Origin: Neckera pumila
Taxonomy: Eukaryota > Streptophyta > Bryopsida > Hypnales > Neckeraceae
DNA length: 64,000 bases
Reading direction: 5' to 3'
Assembly (NCBI GenBank): GCA_963969595.1
Contig: OZ018410.1
Span: 37,801,413-37,865,412 of the forward strand
Position numbers and translations under genes: made by a program
The notes under the pieces: generated by a model
Databases searched by the model: none
Told to the model about the DNA's origin: nothing
The model's input: only the letters and a program-made list of their open reading frames with translations
Shown here: positions 48,673 through 61,303 of the stretch, piece by piece
Position numbering within the stretch: the first letter of the stretch is position 1
How the letters are laid out: every line of letters begins with the position of its first letter

Positions 48673-49101
48673 AGGTAACTACACCAGCGTTTTCTTTTTG
48701 GGCGAAATTTCGCACTTGTCAGACTGTTTCAGCCTGTCGGACGTCCTCCCTCCAGATTTGCTCCAGTGGTTTGGAGGCTTCTGGCAACACTTGTCCAAAA
48801 AAAACCCACTGAACTACACCTAAAATTGCACAGTTCCTAAAATCGCACAGTGGATATTCTTGCTTAAAATGTACTCCCACTATTCATATGACTCTATGAT
48901 CGCTTTTGGGTACACCTATTCTCAACACTTTAGAAATTTGTAGTTTATTCACACGGTGTCCAAAAAATGCATTCTAAGAGAATCTAGAATCCCCTTTTGA
49001 CTATCAATGGGATCACACAAAAAAAAATTTCAATATCATAGTGAAAACTAGACTAAATCAGGCTGAATTGCTTAACTGTGCGATGTAAGGTGCAGTTACC
49101 T
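48673..49101. mobile_element. TA-flanked MITE, AGGTAACTACACC family, copy 2, interrupted
   Basis: Same family as 15832-16136: begins AGGTAACTACACC, ends GGTGCAGTTACCT, with TA at 48671-48672 and 49102-49103. Without the hAT-type insertion at 48685-48811 and its duplicated 8 bp it would be about 294 bp, matching copy 1. Confidence 0.75.
48685..48811. mobile_element. 127 bp hAT-type MITE nested in the TA-flanked MITE
   Basis: Starts CAGCGTTTTCTTTTTGG and ends CCAAAAAAAACCCACTG, imperfect TIRs of about 17 bp with the CAGNG...CNCTG signature of hAT ends. AACTACAC lies directly on both sides (48677-48684 and 48812-48819), a perfect 8 bp duplication as made by hAT transposases. The uninterrupted site is seen in the copy at 15836 (AACTACACCTAAAATC). 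Confidence 0.85.
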
Positions 49102-49103
49102 TA

Positions 49104-51282
49104 CTACTGTACATGGCAAAAGAATGATAAGGTAAACTTGCATATTACCGCTACAAAGATTTGCTATTTAGGTACCTTGGAGAAACTATTTGTCAACTCA
49201 CGTATCTTTCAGAGTATTGAGAAGGTTGAGAGAAGCCATTTGCAAGTAAAATCAAGACATTTTGACAAGAAATGAGATTTCTATGATTTTTCAAAGTTGG
49301 TTAGGGCCTGGGACTAAATTGGTAGAGCGTGGACAGACCCGCATGCAAAACCTACCCGCCCAAGTGCATTGTCATGATGTTGGGGGTTGCTAAGATTGTG
49401 GCGGTAATGATGGGTGGTTGATAGACGCAAATGGGAAGGTCCAATAGATGTTGGAATTTGGTGGTTGACGGTATTGTAGTGTTCTATCTTGAGGTGTGTA
49501 CACTTCTAATTGTGACCTTCACCAAAAGCAACCTTTACTAATGTGTGATTGACTTTTCCTCACTAAAATGTGATTGTCACCAAGTGCAACTTTTGCCCAA
49601 AAATGCATGAGAAGAGTAAAATATTGACCTTAGATGTAAAAAAAACAAAGAGCTTATTGTAGGTGATTCTACTACTTTGTCTAAAAAGAAGTATTTTTTT
49701 GTCTATAACAAACATCACCCAGAACATTATCAAATCATGAGAATTTAAGGTCAAGTTTAGGTGCATCAATAATCATCACTTCAAAAATTGATTTGTGTAT
49801 TTGTATACAATTATCAGAGAAGTATATGCTAAGATGATTTGTCTTTTATTTTACCAATAAGTTGTAACAAAAAATTACAATGGTTTAATAAAAGCAACCA
49901 TGCTGCTTTAGACACTTTTAGTTGCAAAATCCCAAAGCTAAAAGTTTAGTTGAACTACTATTCTTATTTGATAAGTATATAATTGTATACTTGAGTATAT
50001 AATCATCAAAAGCACCCAAAATAAGTTTCATTAAATTAATGGAAAAAATTAAACAGAAATCTAGATTTGAAAGTCAAACATGTAAAATGCATCTAAAAAC
50101 ACATTAGTTTGTCTATATACATTTCTATTCCAATTGGAATTTTGAAAAATAAAATCCTAAAACTGAATATTTTATTGCAATTTGAACTTTGGGTGTATTT
50201 CAAATGTTTGTTGAATTCTAATTACACTAAGTACAACTATGATGTTACTCACTATAATATACACATATAATAAAAATTTCAAAATTTTTGAGATAATTTT
50301 TTGTGTGATATGATTTTTCTTCACTTTTTCTTCAAAAATTTTCAAACAAATCAGTTTTCCACTTAAAAAAAATCTGAAGCTTTTGTAAAGTAAAGAAGAC
50401 ATGTAGTTTCTCTGAAAAAACAAAGTCAAAATTTTCATTCACATGTAAGTTAGTACTAAATGGAAGCATACAAAGTGATGGAATTTGACCTCTCCAACTT
50501 TGTGGCTATATCATCCAAGACATTTCAAGTATAATCCAAAGCCACATACCATAGCCCCTTTTCAATTTCAGCAATTGTTTTTTAAAGATATTATAATTTC
50601 AAAAAATTATAATGATAATTGTCGAAAATCTTGAAAACTGACAATGCCGATTGCCAAAATCAATGGAAATATGTCGATTTTAAGATTTTAAGGATCTTGC
50701 CAATTTCAGCAAGTAAATGGCCAAATTGTTTTAAAAAAAGAAAATATCCAATGTTAGTAAAAAGGTCCTTTTAAAGTTCAAAGACCATTCTACCATCAAG
50801 AAAGTTTATGATGGAAATATGAAAGAACTTAGAGAGAATGGAAGATGGAGAGGTTGTTTTTGTAATGTATTCCATTGCTACCATAAAACCCTAAAGGATA
50901 TGGGATAATTTAAAGATGTGAGCTTGACCTCTCATGGTCAAAAAGTAGACAATTGTGTTCGAAGTAGAATTTTAGACCTCATTTTGGCATAATAAAATAA
51001 CATTTTTCAAAAAAATTTGAACTAAAAAAGTTGAGAAATAGATCCAACTTTCATTTTCAAAAATTTGTTTGTGATTATGAGCCTCCGTAAAAAAATTATG
51101 AACAAAATTCAAAGATGGTATTTGAAAATGTCAAAGAAAAGGTTCCTTCCAACTCCTCCTTGAAATTTGTCCATAACGTTTAATTGGAGGCTCAAAATTT
51201 CAAAAGGATTTTTGGAGATGAAAGCTAGCTTGGTTTTCCACTTACTTAGTTCAAGTTTTTTTGAAAAAATTATTCTACTATG
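49104..51282. other. AT-rich intergenic region
   Basis: No recognisable gene. The tRNA-like string near 49309-49365 does not fold as a tRNA. Confidence 0.4.
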
Positions 51283-52214
51283 CCTAAAGGACCAATATGC
51301 GTTTTTGGGCTACATAAAAATTTGAGGCAGGTATGTGTGACTAGAGACTTCCATATTTTTGGCCCAAACTTTAATAGAAGGTGGGGACAATGAATATCTT
51401 TCATATGCACTAAATTTCATGACATTTGGAAATACAAGTCAAAAGTTATGGCCTAATATGTTTCTTTTTTTGGTAACTGGGCAGTTTGAGCAGATCAAAA
51501 TATATTACTTTTTTCAAAAACAAAAATTTGAAAATATTTTTCTAGAGTAATAAATACGTGGAAAGGTTTGAATCATCCCATTTTGATCAATGAATCAAAA
51601 GTTATGAAGATTTTTTGTTAGCGGGCAGTTGTAGATTCTCTACTCTAAAATGAACTGTGAAGTCCTTTATCTTACTCAATTTTCAATACTTTTTGCAAAA
51701 ATAAGATAATAGGATGTAGATTGTTTATTACAACATTGCAACCATTAAGATTGGCATTTTTCAATTCCTTAATTAAATCCTTAACAAATTAGTTTTTGAA
51801 TCATTCTCTACTACAATCTACTAACTATTTTTTTCCTATACGTTGTACAATTCCAAATGAAGTGAAAATTTTCAAACATGTAGCAAACTTCTTTAGGAAA
51901 AACAATGCAAAGAGGCACCACCATTTTGGACATTTTTGATCAAAAAGTGAGGTTGTGAAGTGCAGCTGCCCTATTTTTTCTAGGGCCAAAAAAATGATTT
52001 TAGTGAGTTTGAATGCAAATGTCTTGCAATCCACGTGGTGGAATTTTTTATAATTTTTACTACATGTTCTCAAGTCAACATACTACAAGATCCTACAGTT
52101 ATATTTGTCAAAAAAAATTCTTTTCAAAAATTGGGTACTTGTACTAAAAGTGGCAGATTTTTGAACATTTTTCGGTGAAAACATAGTCATAGAACTTTAG
52201 AGGTTAATTATGAG
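51283..52214 (+). repeat. AT-rich dispersed repeat, copy C
   Basis: Full-length relative of 1205-2451 without the MITE insertion. Starts CCTAAAGGACCAATATGCG and ends CTTTAGAGGTTAATTATGAG. It serves as the empty-site reference for copy A. Confidence 0.65.
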
Positions 52215-52483
52215 CGGTTGAGCTCCAACTAATCCTAACTATTTACGTATCCCACATGGATTTGCTTACCTCTTACCATCCAATTTGTATAAAAAACTTC
52301 TCATGCTCAACTCCACACATATTAATAAGTTACTTTTGGAGCTAAATGCTGAATATTTTGTTAATTCAGTATCTTAAATGATGAAAATTGTAGTAATTAT
52401 TTTTTTTATTGACGAAGATAAAAAGGTAAATATTATTAAATATTTGGCAAAGGGTGCCAAAATTGAATAGGTACTACGGTATC

Positions 52484-53014
52484 CATAGAAATGGGCCAAG
52501 GTGAACCAACCCCCTCTATTGTCCCCTTAAGTCATTCTAGTAGTGCATGTTAAAAAAAAGCCCCCCCTATTTTGCACTCAATGAATTTATCTTCTACACC
52601 TCTTCTAGCTAACATTAGATGACACTGGAGGGCATTGGAGGGCCGTTTCAAGCCCATTCCCAAACTTGGCCCAATTTTGCGAACAACCAATACGGTCTGT
52701 CAGAATTTTTTTTCCCAAATATCATTTTAGCAATTTTTTATTTTTATTTTTATTTTTTTTTATTTTTTTGAAATGACGTGGCACAGTCTCAGCCACATCA
52801 ACCAACAGTTAGTTATCATGCATTCTCGCAGTCTAGAAACGCATGATAACTCGGAGTCTCTTAGAGACCTTAAATGTCATCTAATGTTTAGGGCCTTGAA
52901 TTGCAAATGTGAATTCAAAATTTGCAAATTTTATCATGCGTGACAAAGGAAAAGTTTCAACATTTTCCCTCAGGGACAAGCAAGGGGGTCGGTTCACCCC
53001 AGGCCCGTTCTATG
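52484..53014. mobile_element. Inverted-repeat DNA element of about 530 bp
   Basis: The outer 40 bp are inverted: CATAGAAATGGGCCAAGGTG then AACCAACCCCC at the left against GGGGGTCGGTTCACCCCAGG then CCCGTTCTATG at the right. A second matched pair lies inside: AACATTAGATGACA (52611-52624) and TGTCATCTAATGTT (52875-52888), and a central hairpin GTTATCATGC / GCATGATAAC (52812-52850). The arms are diverged between these anchors. Probably an old non-autonomous element with long TIRs; no clear target duplication. Confidence 0.6.
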
Positions 53015-53834
53015 TATGTGCAGTACAGTACAGATAGTGTAAACTTTTGACTTGTAAATATGGCAGTGCCCATTTCCCGTCTCTTTCAAATTGAAATGAC
53101 CAAGTCAAGTTTGACAAATCTCGCCAGTCACATGACACTCTATAGGTAAGACCAATTTCAACAGCAATCACCATCACCAGAGAAAACATGATGGTTGTGT
53201 GCATTGCAGTTGACCCCCCCCTTTTAAGGTGGACCCCTAAAACTGCCACTTTTGCTACTGTGCCTAGTTCTACTGGTCAAGTTTTCATTTTCTCTTGTTG
53301 GCAAGCAAAAGGAGATTCCAACATACCAAAGAACATGACATTTGCATATTGTAAGCAAAAGTTACAAAGGGTCAAAGTTTTTTTTGGTAGAGGTAAATTC
53401 TAAAATCGTTTCTTCCATGTATGTGCATGTTGATTTTTGGAGATGTACATAGAGTGATGATGGCGGTTTTAGGTAAGGTGCAATTTTGGGTGTAGCCCAC
53501 TTGACACCAAAAATAGAGGGGGCCTAGAATATTGAAAAGTTAGATTCCTTCTCCATGCTCCCTCATTTGCCATTGAGAAGTCCTCCTTTTGGAGATCATA
53601 GCCTCTAGATTGGTGATTGAGTACACACTAAATAGTTCAAGTATCCTAAATTTTCGGGGTTGCGGCTGAGAATGAGTTGACATTCTCGTACAAGGACATC
53701 ACATAATCAATTCACTCTAGTTTCATAGGATTACAAAACCAAACTCACTTGAATGAGTCTCCTTGAATTGTTATCATCATACTATTAAGATCGTAACTCC
53801 CTCTGTAATATCACAAATGCTACCATTAATAATA
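53015..53834. other. Spacer between inverted-repeat elements
   Basis: No gene recognised; short frames only. Confidence 0.4.
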
Positions 53835-54487
53835 GGGGCTCATGCTTGCTATGCTACGTATTCATTGTATCACATATTAGTAAAATGTTGATATATTTGA
53901 ATAGAATGCATGATAATGATTTCAATAAGTCTTTGAAATAATTAATTTTAATATTTGTAATAATATTTTCAATCATGCACACATAAAAGTAATATTTTCA
54001 CACAATGTTATATTACAAAAACAGAGTAGTAGTTTGCAGTCACCTCTGTAATATCACTTTTACAACTTTTATGATTTCAAAATTCTATTGCAACTACCAA
54101 ATGGTTTGAGAAATTTATTCAATTGAAGAAATTTTAGATTTCACAACAATCAAGTTGTTCATGAAGTTTTTGAAATTTACAAGTTTTTCTTTTCAATTCA
54201 CCAAGTTTTTGGATTGCCATTGTATGTAACAATTGAGTCAACTTTTGAATGCATTACAATAAATGTGTATCTTTTACAGTATTTACCATTGCATATATTT
54301 CATTCATCATTAAATAAATTTCTATGGTACATTTCAATATATGCTTACTTATAAACAAAATTATACAAAGATTTTAGTAATTTTTATTTGAAGAGTTATT
54401 GAAATTTTTGTTTTGCATTTTATCTAATACATAAAAATTCTAATAAAATTCTATTGATGAATACGTAGCATAGCAAGTGCCAACCGC
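53835..54487. mobile_element. Inverted-repeat element of about 650 bp ending in GCTTGCTATGCTACG
   Basis: The left end GGGGCTCATGCTTGCTATGC then TACGTATTCATTG is matched at the right by AATACGTAGCATAGCAAGTG then CCAACCGC, giving TIRs of about 33 bp. TA lies outside both ends (53833-53834 and 54488-54489). The interior is AT-rich and non-coding. TA duplication would fit the Tc1/mariner or pogo groups; not further assigned. Confidence 0.6.
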
Positions 54488-54560
54488 TAGTACTCTTTTA
54501 AAAATCTACAATACTTGACTAGGCAAAGTATGCCAAATTGAAGGAGCCCTTCCATCCTTA

Positions 54561-55590
54561 GAGCATCCCCACCAAGGGGCTTCCCTATCCCTATTTGAAT
54601 GATTTTCATCCAGATAGGGAAGACCCCCCTTCCAATAGTATGTTGTATCTCAAAAAATTTAGGGGAAGAAATTTTCAATTCCCTAAATGGGAGCCTCCAT
54701 AGGGAACTAAGATGTACTTCCTCTATCCCACTAAAAATCTCCAGAAAGCTTCCCCATGAAGGATTAACTACATTTTTAGTCTTTCTAATAGGGATACATG
54801 CATTCAAAAGCTAGCAACCCATCCTTTAGATCTTTGCAAAATATCCAACTTAGGCACCATCGTTTAGGCACCCAAAATCCATGTTGAAAGTACTATTTTT
54901 GACAAAATTTGTAAACGCTGCCAGCTCCATCATTTTCGATGATTTAAATGTTGATAGCAACATTGGGATTCTAGAAACATCTCCTGCAACCTAAATACCC
55001 ACAACAAAGATTCCTAGACCACTTCAAGAACAACTCTTCAAAGTGTCGAAGTGGTCACCAAATCCATTGTCAATACTACTATCTGAGGAAGCACAACGAG
55101 TCCAAGGTGTCTCTTATGGGCAAGGCCAAAAAAATTTGGCAAAGAATGTTCTCTAATCACTTGACTTGCCTCCACAAGGTCGTTCAGCACGACCTATGCT
55201 TACCCAACAATCGAAATCTAAAAACGGAGCTTTTTAGTGGGACAAAAATTGTGCTTGATTTGGAGGTTTTTAGTGGGACAAAGGGAGTAGTATATTTTAT
55301 ATACTCATATTGTATGATGTGTGTTACATTGATCTGAACTCCCCTTCCTCAATTTGTATTGGTACTGTTCTATGGCTTTGCTTACTATTTCTACAGTTAC
55401 ACTATGATATCTAGCTAGCTTTAATTAGCAAATAGTTGCTGCACACAAAAGAACTGATGGGGTTTTTATATCCCTATCTCCATATTCGTTCTACTTCATC
55501 CAAATGGAGATGGGGATAGGGTATTCAACTATTTGCTCTACTTCATCCAGATGGAGATGGGGATAGGGAACTCACTAGTGGAAATGCTCT
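54561..55590. mobile_element. TTA-flanked inverted-repeat element of about 1 kb, PIF/Harbinger-like
   Basis: The left end reads GAGCATCCCCACCAAGGGGC then TTCCCTATCCC; the right end in reverse complement gives GAGCATTTCCACTAGTGAGT then TCCCTATCCCC. TTA occurs just outside both ends, the PIF/Harbinger pattern. Inside are a direct repeat of ACTTCATCC.GATGGAGATG-type sequence (about 55490-55570), a repeat of TTTTTAGTGGGACAAA (about 55230-55285) and short frames (54487-54807 minus, 55107-55337 plus) that I do not recognise as transposase. The same family could also be an hAT-like MITE. Confidence 0.5.
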
Positions 55591-55593
55591 TAT

Positions 55594-56055
55594 ACTTCAA
55601 ACCCTAAAGTCCCAAATAGTTTAAGCTAAACCATTTAAACTAATCTATTTTAGCAAATTAAATTTATCCTCTGGTGTGTTGCACCTAATGCCACATCACA
55701 TAACAAAACAATTTCAAGACCTTCCTGCAAGAGCCATATGAAATGAATCAATTACATCCAAGACTATTGAGGAGTCATTTTTGTTTGTTCTTTATCTATA
55801 AGACTAGCATATTCACTTGTTGCTTCATGATCTTTGTGCAAGTTCTAAATTAGTTCACATAGAAAAAGGAAGAAAAAAAAAACTCACAAAAAACAAGGAT
55901 CTTATACCTAGATTCTTCTTAAACCAATACATATTTTGCATAATGTAAAAATTACATTCCTCCCTCCAAGCGACTCTCAAGGGTTAGGGTTATAACTTCA
56001 ACGAAAGGAGGCCTTCCAACTAAAAGAGTCAAACCCAAAGAATTTTTTCTGCTTT
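55594..56055. other. AT-rich spacer before the carrier gene
   Basis: No gene seen. Confidence 0.4.
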
Positions 56056-57373
56056 ATTTCCGGGGTGCAGAGTCAGCCCCCTGGCCGGGCATCCCAAAAC
56101 GCGCCCCCGAGCCGCCGCGTCTGACCAGTCGGGCAGGGGCAGCCAAACCAAAAAATAACAGGGGACTCAGGGAAGCTCTTGCTCCGTCCTTCCCGACGCC
56201 TCATCAGGGCGAAGAATTCCTCCCCATTTGCGAGCACGGCTTCTCAATCTCGCAACCGAAGCACCAAATTGCACTCGCGAATCGTCGTGCGGGAGTTGTG
56301 GAGGTCGCAGATTATCCACAGCACCGTTTTTGGGAAACATTTCACGCTCTCGTGTTTCTAGGTGAACCCTCTGTGAAGCGCCACAATCTCGCAAGGACTA
56401 CTGTAGGTGCAGCTTTTTGGGCCACCGTGTGGGACCACGGCTTCTTCGTCGTCGTCGTCCTCGTAGCATTCGCGCATTTCTGGCCCACTCGTACTTTCTG
56501 GCTAAGACCGTCATTTGGTTTTCAGTTGTTTTCCGCGCTTCTTCGGGGCCTTGTTCGTTGTCGAACGTGGAACGCCGCTTTTCAACGTTGGTCTCCTTTG
56601 TCTTTTGGTGCCCTAGGTTTTCCCTTTTCCCGTCTCTTTTTATTCCTCGTCTGGGCTTGGTCGTCTTCCCTGACTATTGATATGCTCGCCGGCTGGCCAT
56701 TGCTGACATAGTGGTTGCTGGCTGGGGTTGGGTGTTCCATTAGTAGACGTGGGGTGTCCTTCCTGGTACAAGTGAATTATTGCAACTTCGCAGGAGCGGG
56801 GTGCTTTTCTTCATAACCTGCGCGTTTCTTTCAGTTTCCTGTCTTAGGTTTGGATTGTGTGCGTCTGTTCCTTGCACTTGGCTGTCTTGCTAAGTCATGA
56901 CCACTCAAGGGAAGAACCTTCGTTAGTTATTCTCTGGTTTTCTTGCGTTTCTGTTTTTTTTAATCTTATCTCTGCTATTCGTTTTGCGTGTGGGGCTGTG
57001 CGCGGTGGCGAACCGGGGCATGTATTCAATTTTGAAGATAATGACCCTTTGAAACGGTGCCAGGCGTCTTTCTTCCATACGTCTCCTCACGCCGTCGTCG
57101 CAGCGGATTGTGCGCTCGTCTGAGTTTCCTCCCGTTGAATTCAAATCGGAGTCGATCAGGGCTAATTTGAGAATAATACTTTTGTAGGAAAGCACGCAAG
57201 ACTCGCAGGGAGGCTAAATTTTCCTTTTCCATAGCGATGAGAGTTTCGTAACGAGATGATTATCGAATGGCAGTAGGGTTAGCAATTGAATTGCGATTCT
57301 TCTGATTAGGATGGATTCATTACGATTGGAGTTGACGATGAAGCATTGTTCATAACAATTTGGGCTCCCAAGG
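56056..57373 (+). promoter_or_regulatory. Promoter and leader region of the adenine nucleotide carrier gene
   Basis: Base composition switches abruptly from AT-rich to GC-rich at about 56060 (GCGCCCCCGAGCCGCCGCG), typical of a gene's promoter/leader here. Frames through 56167-57123 on both strands show no domain. The region from about 56400 to 57370 is pyrimidine-rich on the plus strand and may hold a leader intron. Confidence 0.35.
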
Positions 57374-59085
57374 ATGAGCCCCCTTCCGGCGCTGTTCCAG
57401 CTGACCTCCATCGCCTTCACCCCGGAGTTGCAGCGGGCGAGGCAAGAGGCCGCGCTCAAGAGCCAGGAGACGAAAGCGAAGGAGATCGCATGGACCAACT
57501 TCCCCAAGGACCTCTTGGTGGGGGCGTTGATGGGTGGGGTGGCACACACCGTGGTGGCGCCTGTGGAGAGAGCCAAGCTTCTGCTGCAAACGCAGGACAG
57601 CAACATGGTGGTCATGGACGGGAAGTACCCGCGCTACAAAGGGCTTTTGGATTGCATCGTGAGGATCGCCAAGAACGAAGGCGTGCTGTCGCTGTGGAGA
57701 GGGAATATCAGCAGCGTCATGCGGTATTACCCGTCGCTCGCCATCAATTTCGCCTTCAAGGTTTGTGTGCTCTTCTCTAAAGTTAGCCATGTTTGTGACC
57801 GCGCACTCTTCAGACTATGCATTTTCACTTGCGGCATGGGGTTGGTTCGAAGATCATGTGATTTACCATGGATTCTGTGATTAGCGTTCAAGTTTCATTG
57901 ACAGCAAGCGCTTCAGAATCATCTACTGCTCGTAGGTGCTTTCACTCTCGTTAAGAGGCACAATTGGTCATGCAATGAAGTTCCTTGTAATTCTACAATC
58001 AATGAAGATGTGAATAACGTGCAAAGGAAGAGAACTGACTTGTTTTCAGTATAAATGGAACTTCCATGCAACCACTCCGCGCGGAATGATTGCAAGGAAA
58101 TTTCGCTAATATTGTAAGAAATTTGCGTCTCTTCTTGTTCACCATATTCACATATTCATTGATTGTAGAATTACAAGGAACTTCATTGTATGACCAATAT
58201 TGCCTCTTAACGAGAGTGAAAGCACCTACGAGCAGTAGATGAATCGGAACCGCTATGAAAATTTGAACGCTAATCATAGAATGCGTCATAAATCACACGA
58301 TGATCCTTGGACCATTCTTCTTGTGAAAGGTTTAGGACTCAATCGTTATGAAGTTTCAAAAAACATTGCATTTGTTAATCCACTTACCATTTGGGGTATG
58401 TAGTCACTGGCACTTCTGTGATTGATTGCAGGATTTCTATAAAACGTTGTTGACGTCGGGGCGCAGTCACGAGTCTAAGGGGGCCTTGAGCAACGCCCCG
58501 GCGAACTTCCTGGCCGGCGCCCTGGCGGGCTGCACGAGCCTTGTCTTCGTCTACCCGCTCGACATCGCGCACACTCGCATCGCCGCCGACATCGGCCGCG
58601 GCACATCTCGCCAGTTTCAGGGCCTGACCGACTTCCTGCGCACCATTTACAGGAAAGATGGCGTTCGTGGCGTGTACCGCGGCTTCCCGGCGTCCGTGCA
58701 GGGCATGGTGGTGCACCGCAGCGTCTACTTCGGCGGCTTCGACACCGCCAAGGAGTATCTCTCCCAAGACTCGTACCTCTCCTTTTGGAAGCGCTGGGTC
58801 ATCGCCCAAGGGGTGACGACTTCAGCCGGTCTGATCTCGTACCCGCTGGACACCGTGCGCAGGCGGATGATGATGCAGGCGGGCCTGGAGAAGCACATGT
58901 ACAGCAGCACGTGGGACTGCTGGCGGAAAGTGTACCGCCACGAAGGGGCGACGGCCTTCTACAAAGGCGCCATCACCAACTTGGTGCGCGGCACGGGCGC
59001 GGCCTTGATCCTCGTGCTCTACGACGAAATCCGGAACTACATGCACTGGACATCCCCGGCCACGCTGGAGCACCGACGGGAGTGA
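57374..59085 (+). CDS. PM-ANT1: Adenine nucleotide carrier, PM-ANT1 type (mitochondrial carrier family), two exons
   Basis: Exons 57374-57760 and 58432-59085 (AAG/GTTTGT donor, TTGCAG acceptor, phase 0), 346 residues. Three carrier repeats are present, with Px[DE]xx[RK]-type signatures APVERAK (62-68), YPLDIAHTR (170-178) and YPLDTVRRR (266-274). The adenine-nucleotide-carrier hallmark RRRMMM is at 272-277. Over most of its length it follows Arabidopsis At5g56450, the plasma-membrane ATP exporter PM-ANT1 (for example DLLVGALMGGVAHTVVAP, KDGVRGVYRGFPAS, QGVTTSAGLISYPLDTVR), rather than the mitochondrial AACs. There is a roughly 40-residue N-terminal extension without an obvious targeting signal. 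It exchanges or exports adenine nucleotides across a membrane; location is inferred from the homologue. The intron contains a large inverted repeat. Confidence 0.92.
57852..58303. repeat. Intronic inverted repeat in the carrier gene
   Basis: Left arm 57852-58016 and right arm 58145-58303 are reverse complements, separated by a 128 bp loop. About 105 bp are almost perfect: CATCTACTGCTCGTAGGTGC, TTTCACTCTCGTTAAGAGGC and AATGAAGTTCCTTGTAATTC are identical on the paired strands; the outer 50 bp are more diverged. Transcription of the intron would give a long hairpin. Confidence 0.9.
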
Positions 59086-61301
59086 TGTTCAATTAACCAG
59101 ACCAGGACTTCGTTGTAAACATGGGATCACCGATCAACATGGATAGCCAATCATTCCTGGTATCTGATCTCCACACCAATTAAGACGTTGTTTCGCATCG
59201 AGACAATTTGCCAGGTACCATCTCCGTGTTACTTGTGTATGACTATTTTAAATCGGAGCTAGTGGAACAACATTCGGATGTCTGCTTGAATTGAGCACAA
59301 CATGCCCTTTCGAAGGCACATTGACTTCAAGGGTACATAGAGAGCTAGCTGTCCACGAGTAGAAATTATGGTCTAAGCAGTTTGGATTCCTTTGTTAGGA
59401 GTTGTCAGTGTTGATGGACAGTTCCTTTTGGACGTTCAGGGTGTATATATACACTTTGTAGAGCTCTGATATACTATATTAGGCTTGCACCGGCAGCCAG
59501 GACGCTATAATCTTTTTGACATTAAATTTTAGGATGTGAATTGTTGTTTGGAACAGTCGATCTGCTGCATTTCATGCATTGTGCCCTGCTTTGAAACGTA
59601 TCGTATGAGATAAATCACATCATTCGGCACTAAACTCATTTAATTGTTGCAGCGTTGTGTTTTTCCCTTCCGAATGTGCATCGTTGTGTACCTTCGATGG
59701 TGGCCTTGTGACATGGGCTAGCATTTTTGTTCAACGCTTCTTCGTGTGATTGATGGAGGGTTTAATTGGGCACGTAAATTACTTTGTGGACAGGCATTGA
59801 TCGTTGAATTTTGCCAAGAAGTTGATTACGTTCTCTCCATTGTTTTTTCAGTGACACTTCTGTTATCATTGGAAATTACTCAGTGTTTACAATTTCAGGT
59901 TGATCAAATGAATTTCATTCTGCCAGACGGGTGTTTTTTCGTCATGTAGAGTGGCTTGGAGGATATGCCACACCTTAAGTAGTGGAATCGATGTTTTTTG
60001 TAGTGAAGGCTGTAGTGTATTCTGGTATAATTATGACGCCCAACTGATTCCTGGCTGTTTTGCTGTTGTCATCAGAATGAGGAGTCTTTATCAAATTCCA
60101 ACGCTCTTGCTGTTTTAGGATGTGTATCTGATGCTACGAAGCTATTTCCTCGTATTAGATCTTTTAATTGCTTGAATTTGATACCAGCGTCTCAATAGGC
60201 AGATTTGTGGAGTTCGGGTCTTTTTCAAGTGTCTGGTTTTCTTCTTCTTCCGATGTCTCGACTTAACCTGTTTTTCCATGGCTTGGGTGCAGAAGCGTAC
60301 GCCTTTGCGTTACTAAACAGTGCATGCAAGAATATGGATTGATGGTCGACTTATATATGTTGAGGTAGACTCCTAATTACAAGGATGGTCTGTTATTTGA
60401 ATTATTACTTATTGTACTTCTAGTTCGCCCTTTCGATCTTTTTTTTCCCTAAATTTTTCGACCTACTGTTTTCGGTTCAATTGGTTCTTTTGCAATGGGA
60501 ATTTTGACCACTGGAATAATACTATCGAAGCCTATGCAAGCAATTTGGCCTTGTGACTCAATCGTGTAAGCTGCGTGCTCATGAGTTTGCTATGGCGCTT
60601 CTTGCCACATTTATTAGACGTCATTTTCGTTTATTTCCTCTTTGGTGAATTCTGGCTGGATTTAAGTTTGTTCCTCTTGTTGCAATTTCATGTAAAACAC
60701 AATTAATGTATATTACATATGTACCCTGTGTTGTGGAGCGGTGTTTTCTACTGTCAACCTGGAGGCAATCAACTGAGCATTTATGACACTGCTTTGTGCA
60801 GGAAAATGAGGACATGTGAAATCTTGAGCTGAACCATTTCTCCCACAGTTCGTAGGAAGCATGGGATTCGATGATTTCGAGCCAACTTTTGCATGATCAG
60901 GTCTTGCCGGATGCCATTCCTTTTGCTATTGAGATGCCTAAGGTAGAGGACCCATTCTTGCGCTTTAAGCTGCTGAGTGTATTAAAAGGAGCGACTAATT
61001 TTTTTGTGGAGCTTGCTCATTTTCAAGAGTACTCCACTGCACTGAAAAAGTGTATTTTTTGGATATTGTACGAATAAGGTGTGGGTAGGCTTTGACACTT
61101 CAGTTGATGAATTGATTGTCATACCATTAGAATGCTGATGTACTTGTGACATTTTTCAGTAGCCTGCTTATGGCAATAAGGAACACAACACACTACATGA
61201 GCATTCAGATTTCAAATATACCCTTGACAATGTGCTTATGATTTTTGAGTCCTGTCCTATAATTCTGGATTCTACACATGGTCCATATTGTGGATACCAT
61301 G
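59086..61301. other. 3' flank of the carrier gene and spacer
   Basis: The first part probably contains the 3' UTR. Frames at 59746-59949 and 60871-61077 have no recognisable domain. No RNA gene was seen. Confidence 0.4.
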
Positions 61302-61303
61302 TA

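Noticed and set aside
49309..49365. tRNA-like string (GGTAGAGCG... with matching GGGC/GCCC ends)
   Set aside because: Too short, no T-arm GGTTCGA motif, and the stems do not form a cloverleaf.
60871..61077. 68-codon frame beginning MISSQLLHDQVLPDA
   Set aside because: No recognised domain, no splice-consistent neighbours; coding potential is not convincing.
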